Below are positions 45,501 through 54,369 of a stretch of 64,000 nt of DNA, piece by piece. The DNA is from Plumapathes pennacea (Eukaryota; Cnidaria; Anthozoa; Antipatharia; Myriopathidae). The notes beneath the pieces are model-generated. The model ran no database searches. It saw only the letters and a list, made by a program, of their open reading frames with translations, and was not told where the DNA came from. Where the stretch lies: NCBI GenBank assembly GCA_964036295.1, contig OZ038472.1:9420068-9484067 (forward strand). Direction: 5' to 3'. How positions within the stretch are numbered: position 1 is the first letter of the stretch; each line of letters starts with the position of its first letter. The translations under genes were made by a program, and so were the position numbers.

Positions 45501-47672
45501 AAAAATGTGAACCTGATGCTGGAAGGTGAGGAGAATAACCAGACTGACTGCGTTATCGACTCGAAAGATGCCAAGACCATCATCTGTGGAGATATACAGC
45601 CTGTCCAGAACCCGGGGAAAAGCTGGAAACCAGTCATTTACGAAGATCATACATTTAACCAAAGTCGCACTAATGCCGTTTACCCCATGACTCATCTATT
45701 CATCGACAACTCGGAAAACACAAGGAAAACAAGCAACGATCAAAAGCAAGTTGAGATAACCAGAACAGGACAAGCAGTAGTTCTGGTAAACATTGCCCTG
45801 ACTGAGCATGAGACCACCTTCCGTGCAATGAATGAACTTTTGTATCTACTCACTCTTCCTGCCTTGGACAAAATGTTCCGGAATCCTTCGACAGGCGCAC
45901 TGAAGTCTACACTCGAATTTTTGGTAGACAATGGACATGGGGAAGATCCAGACAGCCCCCTGACTCAGATGTGCATGGCTAGAATGCTTCAGTTGTTGAA
46001 GGTGAACAAGATCAGCCAGAGGTCTTTTGCTGAGTATCATAGCAAGAGAAATTTTGTTGAAAGGGTTCATGCTGTAGAGAATACCGCCCTTTCCCGACAT
46101 GGTGCTTTCAGCAGCCACCAAATCCACGATGAATCGGATGTCGGAAGCCGAAAACACTTGGAAAATATGGAGAAAATGGCTGAAGACGTCAGGACCTGTT
46201 TATCCCAGGCGCGTTTTGGGAAAACATTTCTTGACTGCTATAGGGGTATACGGAATGATGGTGTTTTTGATGATGAGGAGCAGTTGAAGAAATTCCTTCA
46301 GCTCTCAGAGGAAAGGAAAGAAGAGTGCATGTGGACGTACAAACCAAGAGACGGTTCAAACCCTCACTTTGAGATTCTTGTGCAGGTGTGGGGAGTGCCA
46401 GAAGATTACGAGGGAAGCTATGCAGACGACTATTCACTAATATCAAACAGTAAAGACCACCTTACAGCATGGAAGGACAAGTATTCGACCACAATTTATG
46501 GCACAGGGAATGAAAACAACTTTGAGCTGCAACCAATTCCGGACTACTCGTCGTGGTTTAAGAGTGACGAACTACACTACCTGACATATGAGAAGACGAA
46601 CCAGCTGTACAGCACAACGGACATAAAACTCCCAGCATTGTTCTTGCCTTCAAGAATTCTTGACTTGTTCTTTGTCATGGATAGCAATCCTCCAGAGGAC
46701 ATCCTGCGTGACATTGCAATCCTGGCTTGGATTCCAGTTGACGATGTTAAGAAATACTTCGAAATAAAGCTCAATAAAATTGAGAAGGAGTTTCAACAAG
46801 GCGTCAAAAGGGAAGCATGGAGAAGCCACAAGCTGTACAAAAAGTCAGTGGCTGACCTCCAGCAGCAATGCAGATCATGTGGTGTGTCATCGAATGGACA
46901 AAAACACGAGTTAGTTGAACGGCTGGCACTTAAGGGTGGAGACAGCTACCCCACCTTTGATTCAGCTGCAACTGGAGGTCTATCTTCCCTACCTGAGTCA
47001 CTTTCTGAAATGAGAAAGCTGCCCATCCCCACAATTAAACAAATCCTGAAGTCTCACGCAATGTCAATATGTGGTAAAAAAGATGACCTGGTCCTAAGAT
47101 TGTATCTGCTGAAGCATGGACGGGCACATCTGGCGTTCAACCAAGAAAAGAAACACATCAGCTACTGTATAAAGAAAGCAAAGAAAGTTCTGGCAGAACA
47201 AACCAAAGACTACATAATGAACCATGATGAAGTAAAAAGAGTGAGAGCACACAGGACCCAATTAAGGGAAACTTCTAAAGTCCAAGTACCTGCATACATT
47301 ACCCAGGTAGCTGATTTGCATGGCCTGTTTGACCAACTTCAAAACTATGTAGATCATTGCCATAAATCAAGGCAGTGCGAAGCCCAAAAAACTGCAGAGC
47401 ACAGTGCACCAGAAGCTGAAAAACATGTGTGGAATCAAGATAAAGAATACCAACAGTTCTTTGAAGTGGGCACTCAAGTTAAAGTAAGATGGACCAAAGA
47501 AGAAATTGGGGGAACAGGTTGGAGGCCGGGGTGGTACAGTGCCGAGGTACAAGAGGCTGACATTGTATCAGATGAAATCACATTGGTGTACTTATCAGAG
47601 CCGGATTCGACCTATACATGTGAAGTGACCCCACTTCTTGCAGAGGGTAAACTGAGACTGATTAAAGGGTAG
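42588..47672 (+). CDS. 1694-aa Ulp1-like protease / integrase-like core / SAP x2 / Tudor-like protein
   Basis: One uninterrupted frame from ATG 42588 (AAAATG). Residues ~150-345: Ulp1/SENP-type protease, WFSDDLIEQFFMKL, His249-Trp250 (NGNHW), Asp266 (YGDPKG), Gln325 and Cys331-Gly332; the 17-residue His-Asp and 6-residue Gln-Cys spacings equal those of yeast Ulp1. Residues 530-602: three LSRxWY repeats. Residues ~640-860: basic, helical. Residues ~940-1175: RNase H-like integrase pattern with Asp in VIDSKDAK (991), LVDNGHGED (Asp1114) and HSKRNFVERVH (Glu1158). Residues ~1417-1455 and 1473-1512: two SAP-like motifs. Residues ~1620-1694: Tudor/SH3-like barrel (VGTQVKVRW..GWYSAEV). I read it as the transposase of the inner element. 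The protease and core calls are by motif only. Confidence 0.75.
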   Translation: MKRGEMSRDFLPAVSPAYFFAEPKIFETDPNGGVLTNVLTLRELPSLSVCLGIRSKLARQELGGRRNDCIDLEQQQQQQVRKFAVEIPGLGKFDRDGVQQMVRMHDMRRIVREVEEERLWLENVRKHLRHTATSSLLDPVEFFMTELWSKEESRKVFGHTFVRDAVRLCCNRWFSDDLIEQFFMKLNAASEIHLFLVFSELMTNANIFKGTILPKLTPDIKFIHFAVNIRGSTEHKCGFTETQITNGNHWVYVIIRADGSEVVYGDPKGWPVPRNFKTYFEPLITMLKERSGRAKSTLKLTEMHVPGAGSDHSCGKGCSQLFPVQTCHSLCGGIVVLIATLALSDVDLWGEMVLARDCSRPAEKRVLRDVLRNPSSHSYTVRALLMSWLATGNILNVGFNPLIHSEMSTSSEDIVKVVYTYDETEFPPLPPTRHATGKTLCRDQSKRPGTARKQRVVEMKDVRSGRSFGLSGALDGRREVKGEKTAGISSNATGTPTKRKTTDAEPVAHTKAAKTTEESTSTDRVELLPFKSLSREWYGLQAKSVESESEGNLPFPELSRIWYSEQVSHPSYTETSKEERKAKTTTCVPLEGLSRKWYGRRGMLCLKNQGREKTVPTHGSIKENIIRLEEEKKNSDSLDSRRTEEISKMIEVGRFIEKNGPVVPTQEIGKLLTKRRKKKSETGKSRRPLSAEIYKRIQRHLNVVQVYVRGTGYLIENKEQLIPEVVRRLEAITGNLQGAINSNIASNIGPLLATSLKFADTKKDADLIKGLFAKATSVKFVSKVLNVKNKNSIKSAKDEIDFKLAQYKKIEFSSQIVRNDMTNEQKRRATKRIVAKRKQSHFKLKFETRGRPLLADSYPELGIVLEEIFNYGKDGMLGGLESHPRLTSEVMYRSEDNMLYMRQAREILLKVAPPGFAISLKSCYNYTESFKENTHEAKRHHAGRDVSAKISLKCPPRIGVSKHVVNLHWTTKNVNLMLEGEENNQTDCVIDSKDAKTIICGDIQPVQNPGKSWKPVIYEDHTFNQSRTNAVYPMTHLFIDNSENTRKTSNDQKQVEITRTGQAVVLVNIALTEHETTFRAMNELLYLLTLPALDKMFRNPSTGALKSTLEFLVDNGHGEDPDSPLTQMCMARMLQLLKVNKISQRSFAEYHSKRNFVERVHAVENTALSRHGAFSSHQIHDESDVGSRKHLENMEKMAEDVRTCLSQARFGKTFLDCYRGIRNDGVFDDEEQLKKFLQLSEERKEECMWTYKPRDGSNPHFEILVQVWGVPEDYEGSYADDYSLISNSKDHLTAWKDKYSTTIYGTGNENNFELQPIPDYSSWFKSDELHYLTYEKTNQLYSTTDIKLPALFLPSRILDLFFVMDSNPPEDILRDIAILAWIPVDDVKKYFEIKLNKIEKEFQQGVKREAWRSHKLYKKSVADLQQQCRSCGVSSNGQKHELVERLALKGGDSYPTFDSAATGGLSSLPESLSEMRKLPIPTIKQILKSHAMSICGKKDDLVLRLYLLKHGRAHLAFNQEKKHISYCIKKAKKVLAEQTKDYIMNHDEVKRVRAHRTQLRETSKVQVPAYITQVADLHGLFDQLQNYVDHCHKSRQCEAQKTAEHSAPEAEKHVWNQDKEYQQFFEVGTQVKVRWTKEEIGGTGWRPGWYSAEVQEADIVSDEITLVYLSEPDSTYTCEVTPLLAEGKLRLIKG

Positions 47673-48050
47673 TAGACAAGTTTAATGGTACAGAAGTTGT
47701 TGGCTGTACTGTAGGTCTTTAATTCTCTTTATGGAGTCTGGCTGAACAAAGTATACTGTGTCAAGACAGGACTTCTGCATTTTGGCTGTTACAAAAGCAG
47801 TTGCATTTTTATGATATATTTATTATAAGTATTACCTTCCCATATACTTACTGTATTATAGTTTCTTTGACATTTGATATTTGTCATTCAGTTTAATACC
47901 TAAATGCTGCATGTATTTTTTCAATCAAAATTCTAACCCTTATATTGTACATAGATATCATATTGATATCAGTAATTTATATAAATGTGGTAATATATAA
48001 AACCTTGACTCAACAAAACAATTTAACTGCTTATCTGTTGATGAGCAAGA
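47673..48050. other. 3' region of the 1694-aa gene
   Basis: AT-rich, non-coding. No perfect AATAAA was seen close to the stop; ATATATAAAA lies near 47995. Confidence 0.4.
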
Positions 48051-48055
48051 CTGGA

Positions 48056-48300
48056 AATCCGTAGGGGTCGAATAAACCAAGTGTGGATTTCCTCAGGGGT
48101 CCCCCCAAAATGGGATGCCCTCAATAGGGTTGGGAGGGGCAAACATTGGAAATCTTCAGGGGTGCAGGGCTCCAAATGCTGGAAATCTTCAGGGCCGACC
48201 AAGGAGAAATGCTGGAAATCTTCAGGGGACCAGGGATTCAAACACTGGAAATCTTCAGGGGTTCTAGGAGCTTAAGGTAGGATTTCCTCAGGGGTCCCCT
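48056..48300. repeat. degenerate tandem array inside the inner element's right end
   Basis: GGAAATCTTCAGGGG recurs at about 48149, 48181, 48216 and 48246 with 32-35-bp spacing and variable spacers. GGATTTCCTCAGGGGTCCCC, close to a reverse-oriented variant, occurs near 48087 and 48280. The units read in the same direction as those in the left array. Confidence 0.85.
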
Positions 48301-48354
48301 CTAATAAAGGGACATCCTCGATAGGGGGGGTGCGGATATTAAATGGAATAGCCC

Positions 48355-48767
48355 AATCCTTCTGGATCCAGATCGTACATCACAGCGTGCACTAAATCTC
48401 TCGGCACATTCAAATTGTGTTCCTGTCGAACCTTCTTGTGCATCGCCCGGTACCCGAGGAGTTTACCTGGTCCATCTAACTCTTTCGCTACGGCCTCCTT
48501 TACTTCATCCACCGATACATTCTGATCGGTATAAAATATGTTGAAACTACTAAGCCGTCTGTCAAGGGTGCGAACACTCCATGGGTACTGTGGGAAATCT
48601 CGTTTTAAAAAGCTCAACATTTCCTCGCGTTTCAAACTTTGTTTTACGTATCGAGTCATATCGCCTTTTAGCACTAAGTCATGCTTCCAAGCATCATTTC
48701 GGAAATTGGCCGCCATGAGGATAAACATATCACGGGAGCGCTGTAAGTGTTGACAACTGATGATCAT
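48355..48767 (-). pseudogene. retroviral-type integrase, 5' half of exon 1 (separated by nested insertion)
   Basis: The ATG at 48767 lies inside the right inverted repeat. The 138 or so residues form a helix-turn-helix-rich N terminus (SFLKRDFPQYPWSVRTLDRR, then KLLGYRAMHKKVRQEHNLNV, RDLVHAVMYDLDPEG) typical of the DNA-binding part that precedes this integrase core in metazoan elements. Sequence runs up to DPEG plus two bases of the next codon, where the nested element's AAT duplication begins at 48355. The codon is completed at 37867, and the frame continues LEARAVGTKKARQKG. No substitution interrupts this half. Confidence 0.85.
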
Positions 48768-49274
48768 GCTGCGCAGAGGTCACAGGGGAAATCCACGAGA
48801 AGTGCAAGGCATGCTGGTATACTGTGGCAGTCATAGGCTAAGCAAATTTTCATTTTACTTTTAATTTGAAATCGGTTTTCATTTTACTTTTACCTTAAAA
48901 TATGTTTTTATCTTACTTTACTTTAAAATCGGTTTTCACTTTACTTTAACTTTGAAATCGGTTTTTGATTTTACTTTTACTTTAAAATCGGTTTTCGTTT
49001 TACTTTGAAATCGGTTTTTAATTTACTTTACTTTGAAATCGGTTTTCACTTTACTTTAACTTTGGAATCGGTTTTTAATTTTACTTTTACTTTGCAATCG
49101 GTTTTCATTTTCATTTTACTTTTACTTTGAAATCGGCTTTCATTTTCATTTTCGAAATCGGTTTTCATTTCATTTTACTTTGAAAACAGCATTTATTTTC
49201 ATTTCACTTCGACATAAATTATCTTTTTTATTGAATTATCAGGAAAATTCAAGTGGCAGTCATAGGCCACCATA
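48720..49274. repeat. right terminal inverted repeat of the outer transposon
   Basis: It matches 33956-34487 in inverse, with the same ~30-bp tandem units (ATCGGTTTTCATTTTACTTT in this orientation, about 48850-49200). The integrase ATG (48767) is inside it, so promoter and start codon of that gene are part of the repeat and are duplicated at the other end. Confidence 0.9.
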
Positions 49275-50217
49275 CTGACAGAAGTGCAGTGATAAATAAA
49301 CGTCACATCGGAGTGAAATAGCGTGTACGAAGAAAGACGTAAGGTATAAAATATCTAAGTTCCTAAAGCGTTTTATTTGAAACGTGCATACAATACTCTT
49401 TTATAGAAAATTAACGCTTCGTGTAAATTTAGTAAATGTGACTAAAATCAACGTGAATTAAAGAAAAATATCCCGGAGGGTCCCATTAATATTGCATGCG
49501 TATCGTTTGTATCGGCAGTATCGCTTTTTAACATTTTTGAGGCTGCAAAAGGGGATCAATTTTGTCTTTTTGGTCTGAAATAGTAGATTTTGCATATTTT
49601 GGTATTTGGTCTGCAGAAATTGAGTAAAATTTTTGGTATACAGAGTCTGAAAAAGGGTCGAAAAATCTCATATATATATTTTAAATAGGGTCGAAAAATC
49701 GTACAGTTTTAGTTTGAAGTAGGGCAAGAGTTTTCAGAACACTCCGACTCAAAACTGTGAACGTTTTCACCCACTTCCCCTCCCCCTGAGAAGAGGTTTT
49801 GGGGCAGATCCTTTAACGGCTAGCTACACGTAGCTAATGCAACCGTCCAAGTCATATGTACAATTCAATGTGGTCTCACTCAAAGCAGTAGCCGTTAAAT
49901 CTCTTTCGATGTGGACATCGCGCGGGTTTTGCTGTAGAAACTTGATTTCATTTTTTACAAGGCTCGAGTAGTCGCAAGACAACTGAATTATCACCGGGAA
50001 TGGTTTACTTGAATGCCCGCTTGAATGTTTAGTGCTTTGCCTAAGTCTCTTTCGTTGTCAAGGGGTTTCGCTGGTATCGAGTCATTCACAGATTATCCTT
50101 TTTTTTATTTACATTTTGGAGCGATGCTTCCTAACACGAACACAGAAAACGGCAACTAGAAAGAAACCATAACAGCGCGAAAATTACCGCTGCTTCAAGT
50201 TGGTTAGTTATTAATAC

Positions 50218-50284
50218 AGTGGGGCGACCGCTGACATAATATATCAGACTGCGGGAGGAGGTAACCATCCTTACGTGGGAATTC
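50218..50284. repeat. right arm of inverted repeat matched at 33870-33935
   Basis: GGGGCGACCGCTGACATA..CAGACTGCGGGAG..GGTAACCATCCTTACGTGGG is the inverse of the left arm with about three differences. Confidence 0.6.
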
Positions 50285-50749
50285 GCATGAGACAATTCAA
50301 AGCACCTAAACCCGCCTGGATGGAATCGTGGGATGGAGTTATCTGCTTTATCAAAATGGCCGCCTGTCGTGGCATGCAAGCGTTCTGGAGATTTATCAAC
50401 CGACGCAGTTGCCGATCGCTACAACCTAATATCGAGAGTAGAAAAGAAGACCAGGAAAGAATCTCATAACAGATGCGATGATTGTGGTAGCGCAACTCCT
50501 TCGGGTAAGGCGACCAAACGACTTCTAAATGCTCGTTTATATCTCTTGAGAACGCTTGCCTTTCACGTTCGATGTGCGACGAGAGGCGGCCATCTTGGTG
50601 ATGCTGATACAAACCTGGCGTGCATGGAATTGCAGGATATGGTTTGTGTAGTTTGAATATTGCTTCGTGTGTACGCTGAGCTGTGAGCGTGTGGTACATA
50701 TACGGCTTGTTAAAATACTATTTAGAAAATATTTAGCATTACAGTAAAC

Positions 50750-50815
50750 ACCCGCTTATAAGAACCTACATTTCATACAAGTCAGCCTAAATAGGTTCTT
50801 ATATATCGGGTGTTT
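50750..50815. repeat. short foldback, ACACCCGCTTATAAGAACC
   Basis: Left ACACCCGCTTATAAGAACCTA is mirrored by TAGGTTCTTATATATCGGGTGT, with a ~27-base loop. Confidence 0.6.
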
Positions 50816-52284
50816 AGTGGAATTAAATCAGGCTGTTTCGGTCCTTAAGTCGGTTCTTACCGGACATAAAAATGATTTTTGAAAAAGTGCTCTGAACTGA
50901 GATTTGCGAGCACTGGAATTTGGGCTGTCTTTGCCCCGACACCAGATAATCAATATTTGACCTATAATTCTATTTATAGGTTCAAATTGCTCGTAGATGT
51001 CTTCTTAATCAATAGATGAGGACATTTATGTGTAGAGTTTCGTTGCGCGGTCGCGTGCGAAGGTTTTTGTGGTCCTCAAAATCCTTTCATTTTAGTGATT
51101 TCGAGGGGTATGGCGGTTTTTCAAAAATTTTACAAAATAAAAAAACTTCCGGACAAACTAAATATACCAGGGTGATTGGCAAACCAAAGGTTATCTTTTG
51201 ACAAAATAAAAAGAACCCCGAATTTTGACTGATGTGCCACTCCTCACCCGGTCAGAAAAGAAAGTCGCTCTTAAGAGGCTGTCTCTGTAAAAGCGGTCCG
51301 GTCCGGTCAGACTGAAAAATATCTAATCCCCGAACGAAGTGAGGGAAATATTCACGACGCTAATGCAGTAGTATTATCGCCTTATCGGAGACTCCAAGCG
51401 TGTCGCCATCTCGAAATCTAATGTTCGTGTGTTTGTGTGTTTGATACGAGTTCGTCCCAAGGCCCTCCGCGTCGAGCGACCACAGCAGGCGAGGTTACAT
51501 TGGCAGCTTAACTGTAAAGGTGCGCGCGCTTCGCAATCCCTCAAAACGAGGTGACGTCAGCGGGTTTTTTCCAAACATTGAAACCCGAGTGCGAACAATG
51601 CATCGGAATGGTTTTCGTATCGAGAGAGGAATATGCAATATAAAGCACAAAGGACGTTCAAATTGCGTTTATCGTACATGCTAACTTTTCTCCCAACTCA
51701 CGAAATAACATTTCACAGCAAAATTATGAATAATTACTTCGGAACTCAACTGGCCTCCTTTTCACGGATGGCTGATCATAGTTTCTCGCTCGCAGACGCT
51801 CGTCGCAATCCCTCAAAACGTGGCGAGACAAAGCAGAAATTGTTAAATCAATCTGATCAGTCTCCGGTCGTGAACGGGTGAATGTTTTACGGCCTGATGA
51901 TCTTTAGAATTATCAAGATGATGTCGGCATTTAGACGGCATTTGCTGAAATGCATCAAAGATGAACAGTTCCAGCCGTTCCCACTTGCCAAAAACCAGCC
52001 TGAGGTACAGCAGAGAAAACCTGTGTGCACTCAGAAAGTCTGGCCATGGCTGCTATTACTTAGGCTCACACTTCTTTTTTCTTTTGGTAGATCAAGGGTT
52101 AATCCCGCTACCACCGTGACTTTTGTGCCCTGTTCTGTAGCTTCAGCTTACCAGCACATTGTGCAGTATTCTGATTATGTAAATTAAGCCACATCCCACA
52201 AGCCTTACGATTTTGCACTCATAAAGGCCCTCTCATATGCGAGTGGAGGATGCTGTGGAAAAAAGAGTGACGCTAAAAATCCCG

Positions 52285-52400
52285 AACTTTGATGCGCAGA
52301 GTGTGACGGCTGCAAAGAATGGTTTCACAAGAAATGTGTGCAAAACATGCGTGGATCAATTTTCAATGGATACAACATGTTTTGGTTGTTCCGGAAATGT
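52285..52400 (+). pseudogene. PHD-finger fragment inside a Mutator-like element
   Basis: One frame gives CAECDGCKEWFHKKC at 52294-52339, followed by VQNMRG and, later, NMFWLFRKCA. C-x2-C-D-G-C..W-F-H-x-x-C is the second half of a PHD zinc finger. The upstream Cys pairs are not visible. No start codon or long frame supports an active gene. Mutator-like elements can carry host gene pieces, and PHD fingers also occur in retroelement proteins, so the source is open. Confidence 0.6.
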
Positions 52401-52945
52401 GCATCGCCAGGCAGTGTATGAGGGGTGCTATTCATAAACCAAAATGTTGCGAACTGTCGCTATTTCAGTTCAAAATTGTGATTTTTATATGGGAGTCACG
52501 ACTGGTTTTGGAAAAATCCTGTTTTGCCCGTACACACTATGAAATTGCGTTTACAAAATCTCCACTTTGGAGAGCGTTTTAAAAGTTGCGTGTTCATAAG
52601 GTCAAAGTGAATAATAGAAAAAGAACTTGATTTGTTATTCCCCTCGGAATGAGCGTTTCTCTTTCGTGGCTCCACACTCTTGCCTTTACTCGCTAAGGTG
52701 CTAGCATTTGTTTATGAATTCCCTGCATTGCATCAGAAGCGCTTATTCACCTTGAAGCAAGCAAACTTTGTTGTTGTCGCTGTCTCATACTCGCGAATAA
52801 TCGCCTCCGCTGCCTTTAAGTCTCTCACGAAGCCAGATCTTTCCGATAATTTCGTTTCGAAATAAGAACTCGTTGCTCTGAAACTTGTCATTTTTCTTGG
52901 ACAAGCATAGAAGCGGCCATTAGCTTGAGAAATCACATCTACTGA

Positions 52946-53217
52946 GGGCCTCTTCACATGAGCCGGTTGACCGGGCTGGCTCGGTCAACCGGGCCAGTCC
53001 GGTCGTGTGTTCATATGGGAAATTTCAGCCCAGGTAACCAAGATAAAGTATCCATGATGCAAAAGTTTTTTCCAGTCGTTAACCGAGATCCCGGTCGCAA
53101 AGACCGAGATCTCGGTAACCGGGCTAGCCCGCCCTCTCATATGAACACATCGGAATTTTTACAAAGGAAATAGTGGGAGGGCGAGATCTCGGTAACCGGG
53201 CTCACATGAAGAGGCCC
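52946..53217. mobile_element. 272-bp MITE, GGGCCTCTTCA ends, TGA duplication
   Basis: GGGCCTCTTCACATGAGCC at the left and inverse GGGCCTCTTCATGTGAGCC at the right, with TGA on both outer sides. The interior repeats GGTTGACCGGGC / GGTAACCGGGC and GAGATC(T/C)CGGT motifs. It is nested in the 51519-53788 element. Confidence 0.8.
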
Positions 53218-54124
53218 TGAGTCGTCCTGTGGACTTCCCTTATAATTCCCGCGGTTTTGTTTGCGCGGCGGTGTGCCATCCTTTTGACGGATTTCGATCG
53301 ACATAATCAGCCATCCGTGAAAAGATACTTTCCATGCAATTTTCAGCTGCAGTTCAAATTTACACGAGAAAACTGAATGCCGACATCATCTTAATAATTC
53401 TAAAGATCATCAGGCCGTAAAACATTCACCCGTTCACGACCGGAGACTGATCAGATTGATTTAACAATTTCTGCTTTGTCTCGCCACGTTTTGAGGGATT
53501 GCGACGAGCGTCTGCGAGCGAGAAACTATGATCAGCCATCCGTGAAAAGGAGGCCGGTTGAGTTCCGAAGTAATTATTCATAATTTTGTTGTGAAATGCT
53601 ATTTCGTGAGCTGGGAGAAAAGTTAGCATGTACGATAAACGCAATTTGAACGTCCTTTGTGCTTTATATTGCATATTTCCTCTCTCGATACGAAAACCAT
53701 TCCGATGCATTGTTCGCACTCGGGTTTCAATGTTCGGAAAAACCCGCTGACGTCACCTCGTTTTGAGGGATTGCGAAGCGCGCGTACCAACTGTAAACCG
53801 CCATTTTCTTGGTGACATGCGGTAGAGTACGAACTGAAGTGATCTTGTACAAGAAGATGCAGATACAAGGCCAAGCAGTTCGACGGACGGCTGTAAATTG
53901 CCCGGATATTTTGCCAGTGCATGGGAGGCAAGCTTTACTAGACGTAAAACGGATTCTTTAAGGCCCAACTGGTCGACCTGAACACAATCCCAGATGCCAG
54001 TATTGTGTTAAAACGCAGACACTTCTTCAGAAGCAAAATACAGTCGGTGGAAATTGAACAATCACCGTGGCAAATTTCACCTTTCGCAATAACAGGAATG
54101 CAGTTTCCAGAATGGCTATGTTTA

Positions 54125-54350
54125 AAACCTGGAACCGGTAACCCAGGAACGGGGAACCGGGAACCCGGGAACCGGGAACGGGAAACTGGGAACCTGGAAC
54201 CTGGAACCTGGAACCTGGAACCTGGGAACCGGGAACGGGAAACCGGGAACCAGGAACCAGGAATCGCGAATGGGGAACCGGGAACCGGGAACCGGGAATC
54301 GCGAACGGGGAACTGGGAACCGGAATCTGGAAAGGGGAACGCAAAAATTG
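54125..54350. repeat. GGGAACC/GGGAACT minisatellite (left arm)
   Basis: About 25 units of CGGGAACC, TGGAACC and variants. The same array, inverted, lies at 60310-60560. Confidence 0.97.
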
Positions 54351-54369
54351 GGAATTTGATCAGAACAAA

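Larger units (their letters stand above)
37871..48354. mobile_element. inner transposon: Ulp1-integrase-SAP-Tudor element, AAT duplication
   Basis: GGGCTATTCCATTTAATATC at 37871 continues CGCACCCCCC(C)TATCGAGGA, and the exact inverse ends at 48354: ~44-bp inverted repeats. AAT flanks both sides (37868-37870, 48355-48357). Inside lie two related minus-strand genes, a small plus ORF, and a 1694-codon plus gene. Just inside each end are tandem arrays containing GGAAATC(G/T)TC(G/A)GGGG in the same orientation. The element sits in exon 1 of the integrase of the outer transposon, so it is the younger insertion. I cannot place it in a named superfamily. Confidence 0.9.
33956..49274. mobile_element. 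outer transposon: alpha-kinase plus spliced integrase, ~540-bp inverted repeats
   Basis: TATGGTGGCCTATGACTGCC opens at 33956 and its inverse closes at 49274. CTGACA flanks both sides (33950-33955 and 49275-49280), a 6-bp duplication. The arms run to about 34487 and 48720 and contain ~30-bp tandem units (AAAACCGATTTCAAAGTAAA). Subtracting the nested 10.48-kb element leaves ~4.8 kb with two convergent genes, an alpha-kinase on plus and a retroviral-type integrase on minus. Size, long arms and a spliced integrase set it apart from Maverick/Polinton, which are larger. I do not recognise a named family; IS3EU-type integrase elements are one candidate. Confidence 0.88.
49281..51270. other. intergenic DNA with repeat fragments
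   Basis: No gene recognised. GGGTCGAAAAATC repeats near 49665 and 49690, and an A/T-rich tract with AGTCTGAAAAAGGGTCG look like decayed repeat. A hairpin of the ACACCCGCTTATAAGAACC type at 50750-50815 (inverse GGTTCTTATATATCGGGTGT) may be a Tc1-mariner-like MITE. Confidence 0.4.
51519..53788. mobile_element. Mutator-like element, ~420-bp inverted repeats, 9-bp duplication
   Basis: GGTGCGCGCGCTTCGCAATC starts at 51519; the inverse GGTACGCGCGCTTCGCAATC ends at 53788. AACTGTAAA flanks both sides, a 9-bp duplication usual for Mutator. The arms (51519-51940 and 53368-53788) match closely and contain CCTCAAAACG(A/T)GG units. No transposase is visible; the interior has a PHD-finger fragment and a smaller MITE. 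Confidence 0.88.

Noticed and set aside
33956-49274. Maverick/Polinton or a giant-virus insertion
   Set aside because: Despite an integrase, an Ulp1-like protease and size, there is no protein-primed DNA polymerase, packaging ATPase or capsid gene, and the size is explained by nesting of two smaller elements.
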